A stretch of DNA of 25,975 bases from a virus. Positions within the stretch are counted from its first letter, which is position 1, and each line of letters starts with the position of its first letter. The notes under the pieces were generated by a model, which saw only the letters and a program-made list of their open reading frames with translations, was not told where the DNA came from and did not search any database. Where the stretch lies: positions 1 through 25,975 of IMG/VR virus record IMGVR_UViG_3300005264_000120. The stretch is one strand, 5' to 3'. Below, piece after piece: positions 5,159 through 13,176 of this stretch. The translations under genes were made by a program, and so were the position numbers.

Positions 5159-5944
5159 TTACAACATATCTAAATTCTTCGTATTCTTCATTTCAGCACC
5201 TAAAATCTTCTCTCTTGACATCCTTTTAAGAAGTTTTTTAAGCCAGTTCTTTCTACCTTCAGGACTTAAGGACTTATATATGATTTGTAGAGGTGGACTT
5301 AACTGAAACACATCTCGAAGATCGTATAAATCCCACATGTCTTTATTAAGTCTTTTAAGTTGCTTCAAGGCGTGTATTTGTGCGTTAAGTTCATAATTAG
5401 TCAATGCTACATTCTCTTCATTTTGCTTTACGTATGTTTGAGCATCTGAAACATTATTAAAAGTCGTTGATTTTTGTATCATTTTATTTATATATCTATT
5501 GTGAAAAGTGTCGTCTAACCAATGACTTAACTCGTGATATATTGTAGCTTTGATTCTAGATCCGTCAAACTCGGCCTTAAAGTTACTATGCTGACTAAGA
5601 GGGATGAAATCTAGTGAATTTTTTATACCATCTTCACTCTTATAAAGGTCAATTGCACTATTATTAAAGTTAACATGAATAGTAGCATCTGAAGGCTTAT
5701 AAAAACCAGTTCCAGGGAAGAAGCCACCTTTAATCTCTACGGGGTTTAATTTACTAGCTCTTTTAGAATCTTTAGAAGGTAATTCACTAGAACGAATAAC
5801 TTCAACTTTTCTTTCAGGTGGCATATAACCATTATCCTTCATTAACTTCTTGACGTACTTCTTAAATATCTTGTTATAGATGTAGTCTACGTCTTTACCT
5901 ATACTGAAGGTTTTCTCAAAGAGATGTTGCTTGAAAGTTCTCAT
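5159..5944 (-). CDS. Packaged zinc metalloprotease-like protein with capsid-targeting leader
   Basis: 261 aa. It begins MRTFKQHLFE, the leader shared by this gene bank, with a likely maturation cut after LFE (residue 10). The core has the zinc protease signature TIYHELSHWLDD: His137, Glu138 and His141. A likely third ligand is Glu185 in NYELNAQIHAL. The C-terminal third is rich in Lys and Arg. No signal peptide or membrane segment is seen. I infer a protease carried in the head and delivered into the host, or acting in head maturation; the target is unknown. It is the last gene of the bank, followed by the 54-base gap before the packaging genes. Confidence 0.75.
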   Translation of the reverse strand: MRTFKQHLFEKTFSIGKDVDYIYNKIFKKYVKKLMKDNGYMPPERKVEVIRSSELPSKDSKRASKLNPVEIKGGFFPGTGFYKPSDATIHVNFNNSAIDLYKSEDGIKNSLDFIPLSQHSNFKAEFDGSRIKATIYHELSHWLDDTFHNRYINKMIQKSTTFNNVSDAQTYVKQNEENVALTNYELNAQIHALKQLKRLNKDMWDLYDLRDVFQLSPPLQIIYKSLSPEGRKNWLKKLLKRMSREKILGAEMKNTKNLDML

Positions 5945-5954
5945 AATATTTCAG

Positions 5955-6746
5955 TTATTTTACAGATTTTATTATTGAATACATTTTTTGATAATCTTTC
6001 ACCTCTTCTATAGGATATTTTGTTTCTGTTTCATATTTAATAATCTTTACAATACTTGTATCTTCTAAATAATCACCAACTGTTACATAACGATTATATA
6101 GTGTTTCTTTAATAGCATAAACTTTAAGAACTTTAATATTATTTAAAATAATTTCATCATAATCAAATCCATCATTAGCTGCTATTGTTAGATCTCTTAA
6201 ATTTATCTTATGTCTTTTCAAAATAGATTCAATACCTTTAATATACATGTCAATAAATTTTGCAACTTTTTTCTTATCTTCCTTACCTAATATAACATCA
6301 GATCTAATCGAATCAAAAGATTTTTTAAAAACCATAAGAGAAATAGCTCTACGAAGTTTATAAAGATCGTTGCCAATTTTTGGAATTTTTTCTGAATCAA
6401 TCCATCGTCTACCTTGAGAATCAATTTCACTGAAAATGTCTGTATTTACCTTTAATAAAAAATCACCTTTCAATTTGACTACGATACCACTTCCAGCTAC
6501 AACACCCATTCTTAAATCACCTACTGACATGTCTGTAAAACAACTTAAAGATTTTTTTGTACCTTCAATCTTTTCTAATTCCTTTAAGTTTTTTGGACCC
6601 ATAACATGAAACGCTACAAATGATTGCTTACCATAAAGCCTTTCTATCATTGGAGAACTTAAAGGAATAAAGGGATGATTAAATATGTATGTTTTAACTT
6701 TAGTTGTATATATATTTTCTTGAAGATGAACTTTAAATGTTTTCAT
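5955..6746 (-). CDS. Putative internal head protein, GTKK/GRRW family, copy 1
   Basis: 263 aa, with leader MKTFKVHLQE (cut expected after LQE, residue 10). It is a paralog of the protein at 9481-10272. Both share the order PLS/TPxML/IxRL, FHV, a K-x-L-x-x-L/I-x-G-T-K-K-S/G segment (here KIEGTKKSLSCF), an L-K-G-D segment (VVKLKGDFLL), then GRRWI/L. The pattern of a His in FHV, a Ser-rich middle and a later conserved strand recalls an ADP-ribosyltransferase fold, but I cannot see a definite catalytic Glu, so no activity is claimed. The ATG overlaps the stop of the gene upstream (ATGA). Function unknown. Confidence 0.7.
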   Translation of the reverse strand: MKTFKVHLQENIYTTKVKTYIFNHPFIPLSSPMIERLYGKQSFVAFHVMGPKNLKELEKIEGTKKSLSCFTDMSVGDLRMGVVAGSGIVVKLKGDFLLKVNTDIFSEIDSQGRRWIDSEKIPKIGNDLYKLRRAISLMVFKKSFDSIRSDVILGKEDKKKVAKFIDMYIKGIESILKRHKINLRDLTIAANDGFDYDEIILNNIKVLKVYAIKETLYNRYVTVGDYLEDTSIVKIIKYETETKYPIEEVKDYQKMYSIIKSVK

Positions 6747-7186
6747 AGTTGATACTGTCCATACTTTATTAAAGGATATTTATTTTTTAAGAATATTCTA
6801 ATTTTCTCTAATCTATCCATAGGTAATCTAAGTTTTGTTAAGTGTTCAACCGCTAATACACTATTTTTAATATCTATTGAATCGCCTTTTTTTACTTTTA
6901 TCATCTCTTCATTTTCACCGTGATTTCTAGTAACATCATGTTGCAAATCCATAAAAGGTTTAATTGAATATTTATTAGATAACTTATCACCGTCTACTGT
7001 AATTCTTATACCTTTTTTTCCAAATTCTTCAAGTCTGGAATTTCTTGAAAAAGATATATAACCATGTTTATATATATCTTTTAACTTAAATTTTGATTTT
7101 AATATTTTTTCAAAAGAATTTAAATCTGTAAAATGATAAATTATACCAACTTGTTTACCTTCTATCAGTTCTTTAAATGTTTTCAT
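6743..7186 (-). CDS. ADP-ribosyltransferase-like internal head protein
   Basis: 147 aa. Leader MKTFKELIE, with an LIE cut site after residue 9. The body reads IIYHFTDLNSFEKILKS, then YISFSRNS, GIRITVDGDKLSNKYSIKPF and GENEEMIKV. This order (Y-H-x-T at the start, a strand with ISFSR, an I-x-V-D-x-D-K-L strand, then an E-x-E segment) is that of compact ADP-ribosyltransferase-like phage proteins. Their NAD-binding His and catalytic Glu lie in those first and last motifs. T4 packages such an enzyme (Alt) in its head and injects it to modify host RNA polymerase. By analogy this may be an injected modifier; the target is unknown. It overlaps both neighbours by ATGA. Confidence 0.6.
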   Translation of the reverse strand: MKTFKELIEGKQVGIIYHFTDLNSFEKILKSKFKLKDIYKHGYISFSRNSRLEEFGKKGIRITVDGDKLSNKYSIKPFMDLQHDVTRNHGENEEMIKVKKGDSIDIKNSVLAVEHLTKLRLPMDRLEKIRIFLKNKYPLIKYGQYQL

Positions 7187-7905
7187 AATTGCTTTAATAT
7201 ATGTTGTGACACTGAAGGTTCAAAAACGTCTCCAAACATACCTGAAAAAGTCACAGGATCGTCTATATCTTGAAGCTTAATGATGTTTAATATTTCTTTA
7301 GGTTCTTTATTGAAATGATCTCCTGCACGTCTTAAAAAGTCATTTAACGATGGTTTTTCTTGTGGTTCGAATAACGGTCGTCTAGACTTCTTCGAGTTCT
7401 TGATTTCGTAATAATCGATAAACTGTTCTCTAGTCATCGTAATAATATCACTTGACTGATAACTTTGAACATAGATCTTTTCAATAGCACGTGGACTTAA
7501 GGTTCCTACAAAGAGACTTTGAGGTTCTCCAGAATCTAAAAGTTCTCCAGTGATTTCAGGCTTATAAGATTTTGGATACTTATTAATAAAATATTCTCGT
7601 TCTTCTTCCTCTCTTGATGGTACTGTATAACGTAATTGTTTTCCAAGTACCTTAAATTTCATTACAACAATTCCAAATCTCTTAGCGACTGAAAAATCTA
7701 CAGTCACGAACAATCCATTTTCACCTTGCGATGATTGTTGATTGTAATGTCTTGAGACCCGTTTCGTAGCATCCACACCCTTAACGCAAAACTCGTAAAT
7801 GTCCTTTTCAGTCGATCCATGAAAGACTAAAAATTTTGAAGTCGGTTTTAAGGACTTGATGGTACTTAGTTTAGACTCTTGAAGATGTTGTTTAAAGGTT
7901 TTCAT
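7183..7905 (-). CDS. Second ADP-ribosyltransferase-like internal head protein
   Basis: 240 aa, with leader MKTFKQHLQE (cut after LQE, residue 10). Next comes FLVFHGSTEKDIYEFCVKGV, then GENGLFVTVDFSVAKRFG and an MKFKVLGKQLRY strand. This is the usual start of PARP/Alt-like folds: H-G-S/T, an I/L-x-x-G-V/I-D segment, G-L-F/Y-V-T, then an A-x-x-F-G helix. A later Glu-rich stretch (PSREEEEREYF) or EITGEL could hold the catalytic Glu; I cannot decide which. The C-terminal 80 residues (PLFEPQEKPSLNDFLRRAG onward) are unassigned. The sequence differs from the 6743-7186 protein, so this is not a recent duplicate. Overlaps both neighbours by ATGA. Confidence 0.6.
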   Translation of the reverse strand: MKTFKQHLQESKLSTIKSLKPTSKFLVFHGSTEKDIYEFCVKGVDATKRVSRHYNQQSSQGENGLFVTVDFSVAKRFGIVVMKFKVLGKQLRYTVPSREEEEREYFINKYPKSYKPEITGELLDSGEPQSLFVGTLSPRAIEKIYVQSYQSSDIITMTREQFIDYYEIKNSKKSRRPLFEPQEKPSLNDFLRRAGDHFNKEPKEILNIIKLQDIDDPVTFSGMFGDVFEPSVSQHILKQL

Positions 7906-8456
7906 CTCTCAAACGCCTCTATTATTTTATATATTAAAGATTTTTGAATATCTGTAAATTTCCAACGTATATTAATATTATCGTCAGCCCATTTTCTACA
8001 AGACCCTTCATTATACTCTTGACTCATTGACTGCCAATCACAAACCATTTCAGCAAGACTAATATCGTCCATTTTAGTCCCATCAATCAATCTTAAAGGT
8101 TTGTCTCGATCATCTGGATTTATTGTTGGTGATTTGTCACTATCCCAATATTCGGGATGGTGTTTATTATTGTTTACGTGATGTTCTGTCGCTTGAGTCA
8201 ATGAAGTCTTTAGATCATTATCGGCTTCTTTACCTATTTTATAATTCCAAGTGATTTCAACATATGGTTCAAATTCAGGATCTACAAATTTTGAACGATC
8301 ATGATTTTCTATCTGCTTACTCAAACCTATTAAACTGGGAATCGTATCTTCTATAAACTTCCCATTTCGCTCTACACGATCTATATGTTCATTTGTTCTC
8401 TTCAAGAAATACAGTTTCTTGTCTTCTGATTCTAAAAATAATTTAAAAGTTTTCAT
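7902..8456 (-). CDS. HD/DUF5662-like internal head protein
   Basis: 184 aa, leader MKTFKLFLE (cut possible after FLE, residue 9). It carries a His/Asp-rich set of motifs: ENHDRSKFVDPEFEPY, ATEHHVNNNKHHPEYW, then LAEMVCDWQSMSQEYNEG. This combination (HDRSKF, HH-x-x-N-x-HHPEYW, EMVCDW) is what I recall for the DUF5662 family, seen in phages and bacteria. It is suggestive of a metal-bound HD-type phosphohydrolase core, although no substrate is known to me. All the putative metal ligands appear intact. Packaging in the head is inferred from the leader. Overlaps both neighbours by ATGA. Confidence 0.68.
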   Translation of the reverse strand: MKTFKLFLESEDKKLYFLKRTNEHIDRVERNGKFIEDTIPSLIGLSKQIENHDRSKFVDPEFEPYVEITWNYKIGKEADNDLKTSLTQATEHHVNNNKHHPEYWDSDKSPTINPDDRDKPLRLIDGTKMDDISLAEMVCDWQSMSQEYNEGSCRKWADDNINIRWKFTDIQKSLIYKIIEAFER

Positions 8457-8719
8457 AATGATTTAAAATAATCTGTAAATGCTTTTTTAAATATTTTAGT
8501 TATATGACTGACATATTTTGGATTACTTTTTGAGCGAACTTTGACAGCCGTACGACCTTGTTGGGATAAAATTAACACTAATTCATCTTTAATGTATTTT
8601 GCAGAATCTCCAAGTACCTTCCAGACTGCATAAGCAGCACCATATCCGTCCATATCTAAATGATAAAAGACCTTAATGGACTGTTTTTGTTCATTTACGA
8701 ATTGTTTAAAAGTTATCAT
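8453..8719 (-). CDS. Shrunken DHH-phosphoesterase-like protein with capsid-targeting leader
   Basis: 88 aa, leader MITFKQFVNE. It continues with KVFYHLDMDGYGAAYAVWKV, the first motif of DHH phosphoesterases (D-x-D-G-x-G-A). After only about 12 more residues it passes to VLILSQQGRTAVKVRSKS, which resembles the C-terminal substrate-binding (DHHA1) region. The middle of the domain, with the DHH motif itself, is absent, so it is probably an internally deleted and inactive relic. The leader and frame are intact, so a short product could still be packaged. Ends in a Lys-rich stretch (HITKIFKKAFTDYF). Confidence 0.6.
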   Translation of the reverse strand: MITFKQFVNEQKQSIKVFYHLDMDGYGAAYAVWKVLGDSAKYIKDELVLILSQQGRTAVKVRSKSNPKYVSHITKIFKKAFTDYFKSL

Positions 8720-8723
8720 ACTT

Positions 8724-9137
8724 TTAATACCCTCGCCTATTCAATCCCTGATTATAACTCCCCTTAGAATATTTCATACCTTTTATTTCTGTTCCTTTAA
8801 TATCATCAATTGATGGCATTAAAATATCATAATGTTCCATATTTGGTTTCAATGAAAAAATTGCTCTATCTATTGCTTTATCAATTTCTAAATCAGCAAC
8901 AATTTCAAATTTATTTTTATAATAATCCAATAATTTTTTTGGAGGAATCAAATTATTTTTGTTTTCTTCGAAAAAGGTTGGTTCAGTAGCATAAAAATCT
9001 TTACCGTGTGAATATTTTTTGTATTTTTTATGATATTGTTTTAATGTTTTACCCCATTCCTTCCAAAGTTTAATCAATTCTTTAAGTTCTTTTTTAGAAT
9101 TTAATTCTTGTTCTAACAATCTCTTATAATTATTCAT
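8724..9137 (-). CDS. Putative internal head protein, unknown function
   Basis: 137 aa, starting MNNYKRLLEQELNSKKELKE. The first nine residues fit the leader of this bank, with LLE at 7-9. The body is basic and rich in Tyr and Lys (LKQYHKKYKKYSHGKDFYAT), with a predicted helical N-terminal half. I recognise no domain. Ribosome site AAAGGTATGAT before the ATG; the stop lies 4 bases before the next gene. Small basic packaged proteins are common in T4-like heads, where they bind DNA or act after injection. That role is inferred from leader and context only. Confidence 0.68.
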   Translation of the reverse strand: MNNYKRLLEQELNSKKELKELIKLWKEWGKTLKQYHKKYKKYSHGKDFYATEPTFFEENKNNLIPPKKLLDYYKNKFEIVADLEIDKAIDRAIFSLKPNMEHYDILMPSIDDIKGTEIKGMKYSKGSYNQGLNRRGY

Positions 9138-9138
9138 A

Positions 9139-9484
9139 TCATACCTTTATAACTTTGATTTTAGGGTTATTAAGATCATTTACTGCTTTAACATTTTTTT
9201 TATCATCGTCATAAAACACTACGTTCTTGAAACCTTCTTTACCTATCAATATATCTTGAAGTACAAAGGCTTTAAGATCTTCAGGACTTAAAGCACCTAG
9301 TGTCTTTAGGTAACTTCGATCTGATCTTAGCAAACTCAGAGGTTGATACTGAACGTTCTTCAGTCTCTCCAGGAAGAGTATAATAGATCTTAGAGGACGT
9401 AAAGAATAAAGCATCGTCAATATCAAATACATGAATCTCACCAGTATTTTGTTTTTCTTGAAGGTGTTGTTTGAAGGTTTTCAT
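9139..9484 (-). pseudogene. Decayed HAD-family phosphatase with capsid-targeting leader
   Basis: The N-terminal part (9281-9484) has leader MKTFKQHLQE and HAD motif I as HVFDIDDALFF, with Asp21 and Asp23 (the usual Thr after DxDx is Ala25). It goes on through STSEFAKIRSKLPKDT and stops. The C-terminal part is in another frame (to 9139): LGALSPEDLKAFVLQDILIG, then VVFYDDDKKNVKAV (motif IV-like Asp pair). A one-base shift near 9300-9310 would join them. Even then the product would be about 115 aa and would lack the central region with motifs II and III. I therefore call a gene broken by an internal deletion plus frameshift. The leader could still direct a 67-aa product to the head. Confidence 0.62.
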
Positions 9485-10272
9485 TTATATTTCCTTCTGA
9501 TTTTTTTAATTTCTTTCTGCATCTCTCTTATGTTCTTAACTACTTTAACTTTAAGTGACTCTTCTTCTAAATCTAATTTTTGCTGCCAGACATCTCTTCC
9601 AGATTTTTCTAACATATCCTCTATAAGAAATACTTTAACTATTTTAAAATTAGTTACTATAAACTCATTAATTGACGAACGTTCTTTCGATAAACCTTCA
9701 AGTATGTCATTTTGATATGTTTTAAAAATACCTTCACATGATTTCATAAATTCTTTAATATATTCATTCTTTTTCTTATTATTCCGAAGATTAAAATCAC
9801 AGCTATAAAAATTATCACAATTAAAATGTTTCTTCAATAACCATAACTTTAAATCATCTAACTCTTTTCTTAAAGACAGTGGAAACTCGATACCAATCTT
9901 CAACCATCTACGTCCGTGCTTATCTGCTGCGGTGTAAAGATCTCTATTTCCATACATCACTACATCACCTTTTAATAAACTAACAGCACCTCCACCTGCT
10001 TCAACTCCTGACTCTAAATAACCTTTTGATATATTAAGAAACCCTGAAACACCTTTTTTAGTTCCTTGAAGTCTTATAAGGTTTTTCAATACATTAAAAA
10101 CACTTGAAACATGAAAAACCTCTCCTTTATATGTCCATCCAAGACGATGTAACATCTTAGGAGTCAATGGAAGATACTTCTGAAAAAAAACCAAATTATT
10201 CATAGGTTCATAATCTGTTACAATATCTTCAATGTTTAATCTTTCTTCTAAATATTGCTTAAATGTTGTCAT
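9481..10272 (-). CDS. Putative internal head protein, GTKK/GRRW family, copy 2
   Basis: 263 aa from the ATG at 10272 (MTTFKQYLEE), chosen because it aligns with the other leaders; ATG 10275 is equally close to the ribosome site (AAGAGAATAAAG). An upstream in-frame start at 10329 lies inside the previous gene. Expected cut after LEE, residue 10. It shares with the 5955-6746 protein the series YLPLTPKMLHRLG, VFHVSS, RLQGTKKGVSGF, SLLKGDVVMY and KHGRRWL. The two diverge strongly outside this core and are both 263 aa. Role unknown; possibly an ADP-ribosyltransferase-like fold. The C-terminus is very Lys-rich. Overlaps the small gene upstream by about 14 bases. Confidence 0.7.
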   Translation of the reverse strand: MTTFKQYLEERLNIEDIVTDYEPMNNLVFFQKYLPLTPKMLHRLGWTYKGEVFHVSSVFNVLKNLIRLQGTKKGVSGFLNISKGYLESGVEAGGGAVSLLKGDVVMYGNRDLYTAADKHGRRWLKIGIEFPLSLRKELDDLKLWLLKKHFNCDNFYSCDFNLRNNKKKNEYIKEFMKSCEGIFKTYQNDILEGLSKERSSINEFIVTNFKIVKVFLIEDMLEKSGRDVWQQKLDLEEESLKVKVVKNIREMQKEIKKIRRKYK

Positions 10273-10393
10273 CATCTTTATTCTCTTTTTTATCTTCTTG
10301 TTTTTTCTTCTTAGACAACTTTTCACCAATCTTCATTATAACTTTCTCTTGAATGATTGTAAATATAAATCCTATCACTGGTAATGGTATCAT
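10259..10393 (-). CDS. Small hydrophobic/charged protein, unknown
   Basis: 44 aa, starting MIPLPVIGFIFTIIQEK and ending in a strongly charged tail (KKKKQEDKKENKDDDN). The ATG at 10393 follows the stop of the amidoligase gene and has an AGAGGG-type ribosome site. The same frame is open further upstream, but that part overlaps the amidoligase gene. The first 15 residues could be a short membrane anchor. It lacks the capsid-targeting leader. Function unknown. Confidence 0.55.
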   Translation of the reverse strand: MIPLPVIGFIFTIIQEKVIMKIGEKLSKKKKQEDKKENKDDDNI

Positions 10394-10394
10394 C

Positions 10395-12044
10395 TTACAC
10401 CCTCTTATATGTTTTAAGCCAGTTGTCAGTGTCGATCTTAAAGTCTTTAATTTTCTTACTAGTCTTATAAAAATTTTTCGTTTTTCCAATCTTTTCAAAC
10501 TCTTTAATCGTTCCATTATGTTCAGGAGTGTAAATCATATAAACATCATTTTTATAAGAATAATAATATCTTATACTGCCATATTTATTAGAAGCTGAAC
10601 CAAGTAACAACCCATCTCTTTCTACAACATTTATTTGCTTTTGAGTCTCTTTAATCTCTTTGTCACTTCTTAAATAATCTGCTTTCACGGCAAGTCTATA
10701 AAGTTTCTTTAAATATTCTTCCTTCTTATATTCAGGATCTAAAGCTAATTTAAGATAACTTGCAAACCTTCCAAGAGCAGTAATGACCTCTTTATATTTT
10801 TTGTGATAATTAGTACCTCCCATCCATCTTATTTCAATATGTCCTTTACCTATAGGTTCCCAATTGATTGAATTATATTTAGTAGATTGAGGCAATACGT
10901 TTGCTTGAAAATCCTTAAAAATCCATTGAATATCATCTTTACCTGATTTAAACAATGCCGATGGATAATCAGGATGTTCTTTAAACGTTTTGTCAAGTTT
11001 CTTTATCATACTTAATGTATATGAATTCCCCTCTCGTTCTGGAAAATTCTTCAAAACCCAATTTTCTTCTGTAAACATCATCATTTTAAGTAAATCAAGA
11101 TTTTGACTCATATTAACACCCTTATAGCCTAAATGTACATGAAGCCCTGTTGAACTATCAGTTTCTCCATTATCACTAATATAATCAAACATGTCTTTAA
11201 TAACTTCTTTAGCTTGAGTTATAGGTAGTGCAGGTGAAATTATCTCAACACCTCCTTCAGAAAGACTTGAGTCTTCTTCAATTCTCCAATTACTACTTGA
11301 AGAAGAACCTCCATGATACTCTGCAACCTCGTAATTATCGAATGGTAGATCATCGAAGTTGAAATTTTGTTCTACGTATTCAACCCAATCAGAACCATCA
11401 GGATAATCGTTTCCATAACTTAAATCGGGATAAACTAAATCAGAATTCCAAGCATCCTCTTCATAAAAAACATCCATATATATACCACGTAAAATTTGTT
11501 CTTCGTCAACTGAATCGTATATCCTCCAAAATTCAAGTAATTCGTCAGGTATACTAATAGTGTTGTAAGGATTTCTCTCAAAATAATCATAATACCAATT
11601 TAACTCGTTTTCAGCCCACTCTTCACGTTCATATCCTTCAATATTTTCAAGTTTATCAATTTCATCTTGAAACTCTCTTATGGCGTTTTCATTTTCTTCA
11701 ATTTCGTCAGTATCCTCTTCTTCGTCAAGGTCACTGTTAGCATCTTCAAGATCATTAATAGACTCTTGTTTATCGTCAATTAACGTTTGAATCTCTTGAC
11801 GAATCTCATCTTGATACTCATCTCGATCCTGTTCATATGATTTTTTAAGTTCTTCGACATCTCTTTCAAGATCACCATACAACTCTTGAAGATATGACGC
11901 ATCTTTTTCAAACTCACCGTTACTTAAGTTATCGTCAACGTATTCAAACTCCATACCGAAAGTAATGTTAGGATCGCTTAAAGCTGATTTAATCTCTTTC
12001 TGAGATATTTTTTCTTGTAATATATATTGTCTAAATCTTTTCAT
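10395..12044 (-). CDS. Amidoligase-like (COOH-NH2 ligase) internal head protein
   Basis: 549 aa, leader MKRFRQYILQE with LQE at 9-11. Core motifs match the amidoligase branch of the COOH-NH2 ligases with a glutamine-synthetase-like fold: TFGMEFEYV near residue 30, EEDSSLSEGGVEIISPAL, STGLHVHLGY, NLDLLKMMMFTEENW and GHIEIRWMGG. These supply the Glu and His ligands for metal and ATP expected in the family. About residues 45-150 are an acidic, Glu/Asp-rich insertion likely to form a coiled coil, in a position I do not expect in ordinary members. Such enzymes form amide bonds on peptides or proteins. With the leader, a packaged enzyme that modifies a host or virion protein is an inference. ATG lies directly at the end of gp15. 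Confidence 0.75.
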   Translation of the reverse strand: MKRFRQYILQEKISQKEIKSALSDPNITFGMEFEYVDDNLSNGEFEKDASYLQELYGDLERDVEELKKSYEQDRDEYQDEIRQEIQTLIDDKQESINDLEDANSDLDEEEDTDEIEENENAIREFQDEIDKLENIEGYEREEWAENELNWYYDYFERNPYNTISIPDELLEFWRIYDSVDEEQILRGIYMDVFYEEDAWNSDLVYPDLSYGNDYPDGSDWVEYVEQNFNFDDLPFDNYEVAEYHGGSSSSSNWRIEEDSSLSEGGVEIISPALPITQAKEVIKDMFDYISDNGETDSSTGLHVHLGYKGVNMSQNLDLLKMMMFTEENWVLKNFPEREGNSYTLSMIKKLDKTFKEHPDYPSALFKSGKDDIQWIFKDFQANVLPQSTKYNSINWEPIGKGHIEIRWMGGTNYHKKYKEVITALGRFASYLKLALDPEYKKEEYLKKLYRLAVKADYLRSDKEIKETQKQINVVERDGLLLGSASNKYGSIRYYYSYKNDVYMIYTPEHNGTIKEFEKIGKTKNFYKTSKKIKDFKIDTDNWLKTYKRV

Positions 12045-12856
12045 CAGTATTCCACAATTGTAGTCGTAATAGGTTCTTCGTCCCGTGTAGCTACAGTCGT
12101 TACAGGGGCTAAATTATCTGCATTAAGCTCGTAAGTCTTAATTTTCTTATAATCATCATCTTTCTGAACATAATAATTTGCAATGATCTCTTTAATGATA
12201 CCCGTAGTTCTCTTAATATAATAATAATTTGCATTTGTTTCAAAACTTAAAGTACTTAAAAAGACCCTTTCGTCTACTATGCCATACTCATCGTTACTAT
12301 CAGGAGTTACAGATGTTAATACGTATGTTATCGACTCTGGAGAAAATCCGTCAATTACATTTACATCAAATGACAGCGATGGTGCGAAAAAGGGGACAAT
12401 CTGTTCTATGATCTGAAACGTATCATCAATAGACTTTGTAAGTATTGAAAGATCGAGAGAGAGAGTATAAGGAACTGGAGTTAAAATACTATCAAGACTC
12501 CCCGAACTTTCATCATATTCACAGGCTTTAAGTTTTTGAAATTTTGTAAGATGTTTAGATGAAGCATAACTCATTCCTGATATATTTACACTCATTCTAG
12601 GTAAAATATAATTTAAATCTAAAGCGTACTCTCCCGTATTAAAATTATCACTTTGATTGCTACCTTGAGCTAGTGAAATAAATCTCTGGCGGTTCGAAAA
12701 ATGTACGGGCGGACGAATATATTTAAGTATATCTCCTTGCTCATCATAACGTTCCACAAAGATACGTTTAGCAAAGAAATCCATAAAAGTTGCTAAAATC
12801 TTTCTTGTAAAAAATCTATGTCCTAAATATTGTACAGGAGTCTCTGTGATTGTCAT
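12044..12856 (-). CDS. gp15: Tail completion and sheath stabiliser protein (gp15-like)
   Basis: 270 aa, against 272 in T4 gp15. The sequence follows the T4 pattern: FFTRKILATFMDFFAKRIFV, then KYIRPPVHFSNRQRFISL, NYILPRMSVNISGMSY and TPVPYTLSLDLSIL followed by DDTFQIIEQIVPFFAP. The C-terminal 60 residues are less conserved. gp15 caps the tail after the sheath is built and forms the joint to the neck. It has no capsid-targeting leader, as expected for a tail protein lying amid internal-protein genes. Its ATG overlaps the stop of the upstream small gene (ATGA). Confidence 0.88.
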   Translation of the reverse strand: MTITETPVQYLGHRFFTRKILATFMDFFAKRIFVERYDEQGDILKYIRPPVHFSNRQRFISLAQGSNQSDNFNTGEYALDLNYILPRMSVNISGMSYASSKHLTKFQKLKACEYDESSGSLDSILTPVPYTLSLDLSILTKSIDDTFQIIEQIVPFFAPSLSFDVNVIDGFSPESITYVLTSVTPDSNDEYGIVDERVFLSTLSFETNANYYYIKRTTGIIKEIIANYYVQKDDDYKKIKTYELNADNLAPVTTVATRDEEPITTTIVEY

Positions 12857-13176
12857 TTTCTGAATTTCACTTTAAGTTGTCTTGAAATGTTTGAAGCTTT
12901 TTTAGATATATCAGGATCGTCATTCTTATTCCATACCACAAGGTTCGTAAGGGCTCTAATCACTTCTTTATATCCTTTAGATTTTACAAGACCCTCATAA
13001 TGACTTAAAGGAAGATCCCAGAAGTTCTTTCCTTCAGGTACTCCAAGTATACCGGGGTTCTTGACAGGTATCTTGACTTTAGGCTCTTTCTTCCCTTTGA
13101 CTTTAGCTTGATATTTCTTAACATCACCCTTAAGTTCCATCAAGGTTGACTCTAGAAGTTGCTTAAATGTTTTCAT
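12853..13176 (-). CDS. Small basic internal head protein, unknown function
   Basis: 107 aa, leader MKTFKQLLE with LLE at 7-9 followed by Ser. The body is basic (KKYQAKVKGKKEPKVKIPVK) and then has GVPEGKNFWDLPLSHYEGLV and KEVIRALTNLVVWNKN, a compact conserved-looking block. I recognise the style from other T4-like phages but no function. The start overlaps the upstream gene by 14 bases. Likely packaged with the DNA. Confidence 0.72.
   Translation of the reverse strand: MKTFKQLLESTLMELKGDVKKYQAKVKGKKEPKVKIPVKNPGILGVPEGKNFWDLPLSHYEGLVKSKGYKEVIRALTNLVVWNKNDDPDISKKASNISRQLKVKFRK

Noticed and set aside
5485-5492. TATAAATA inside the metalloprotease gene
   Set aside because: It is within coding sequence (Tyr-Ile-Asn-Lys codons), with no gene start nearby, so chance is likely.
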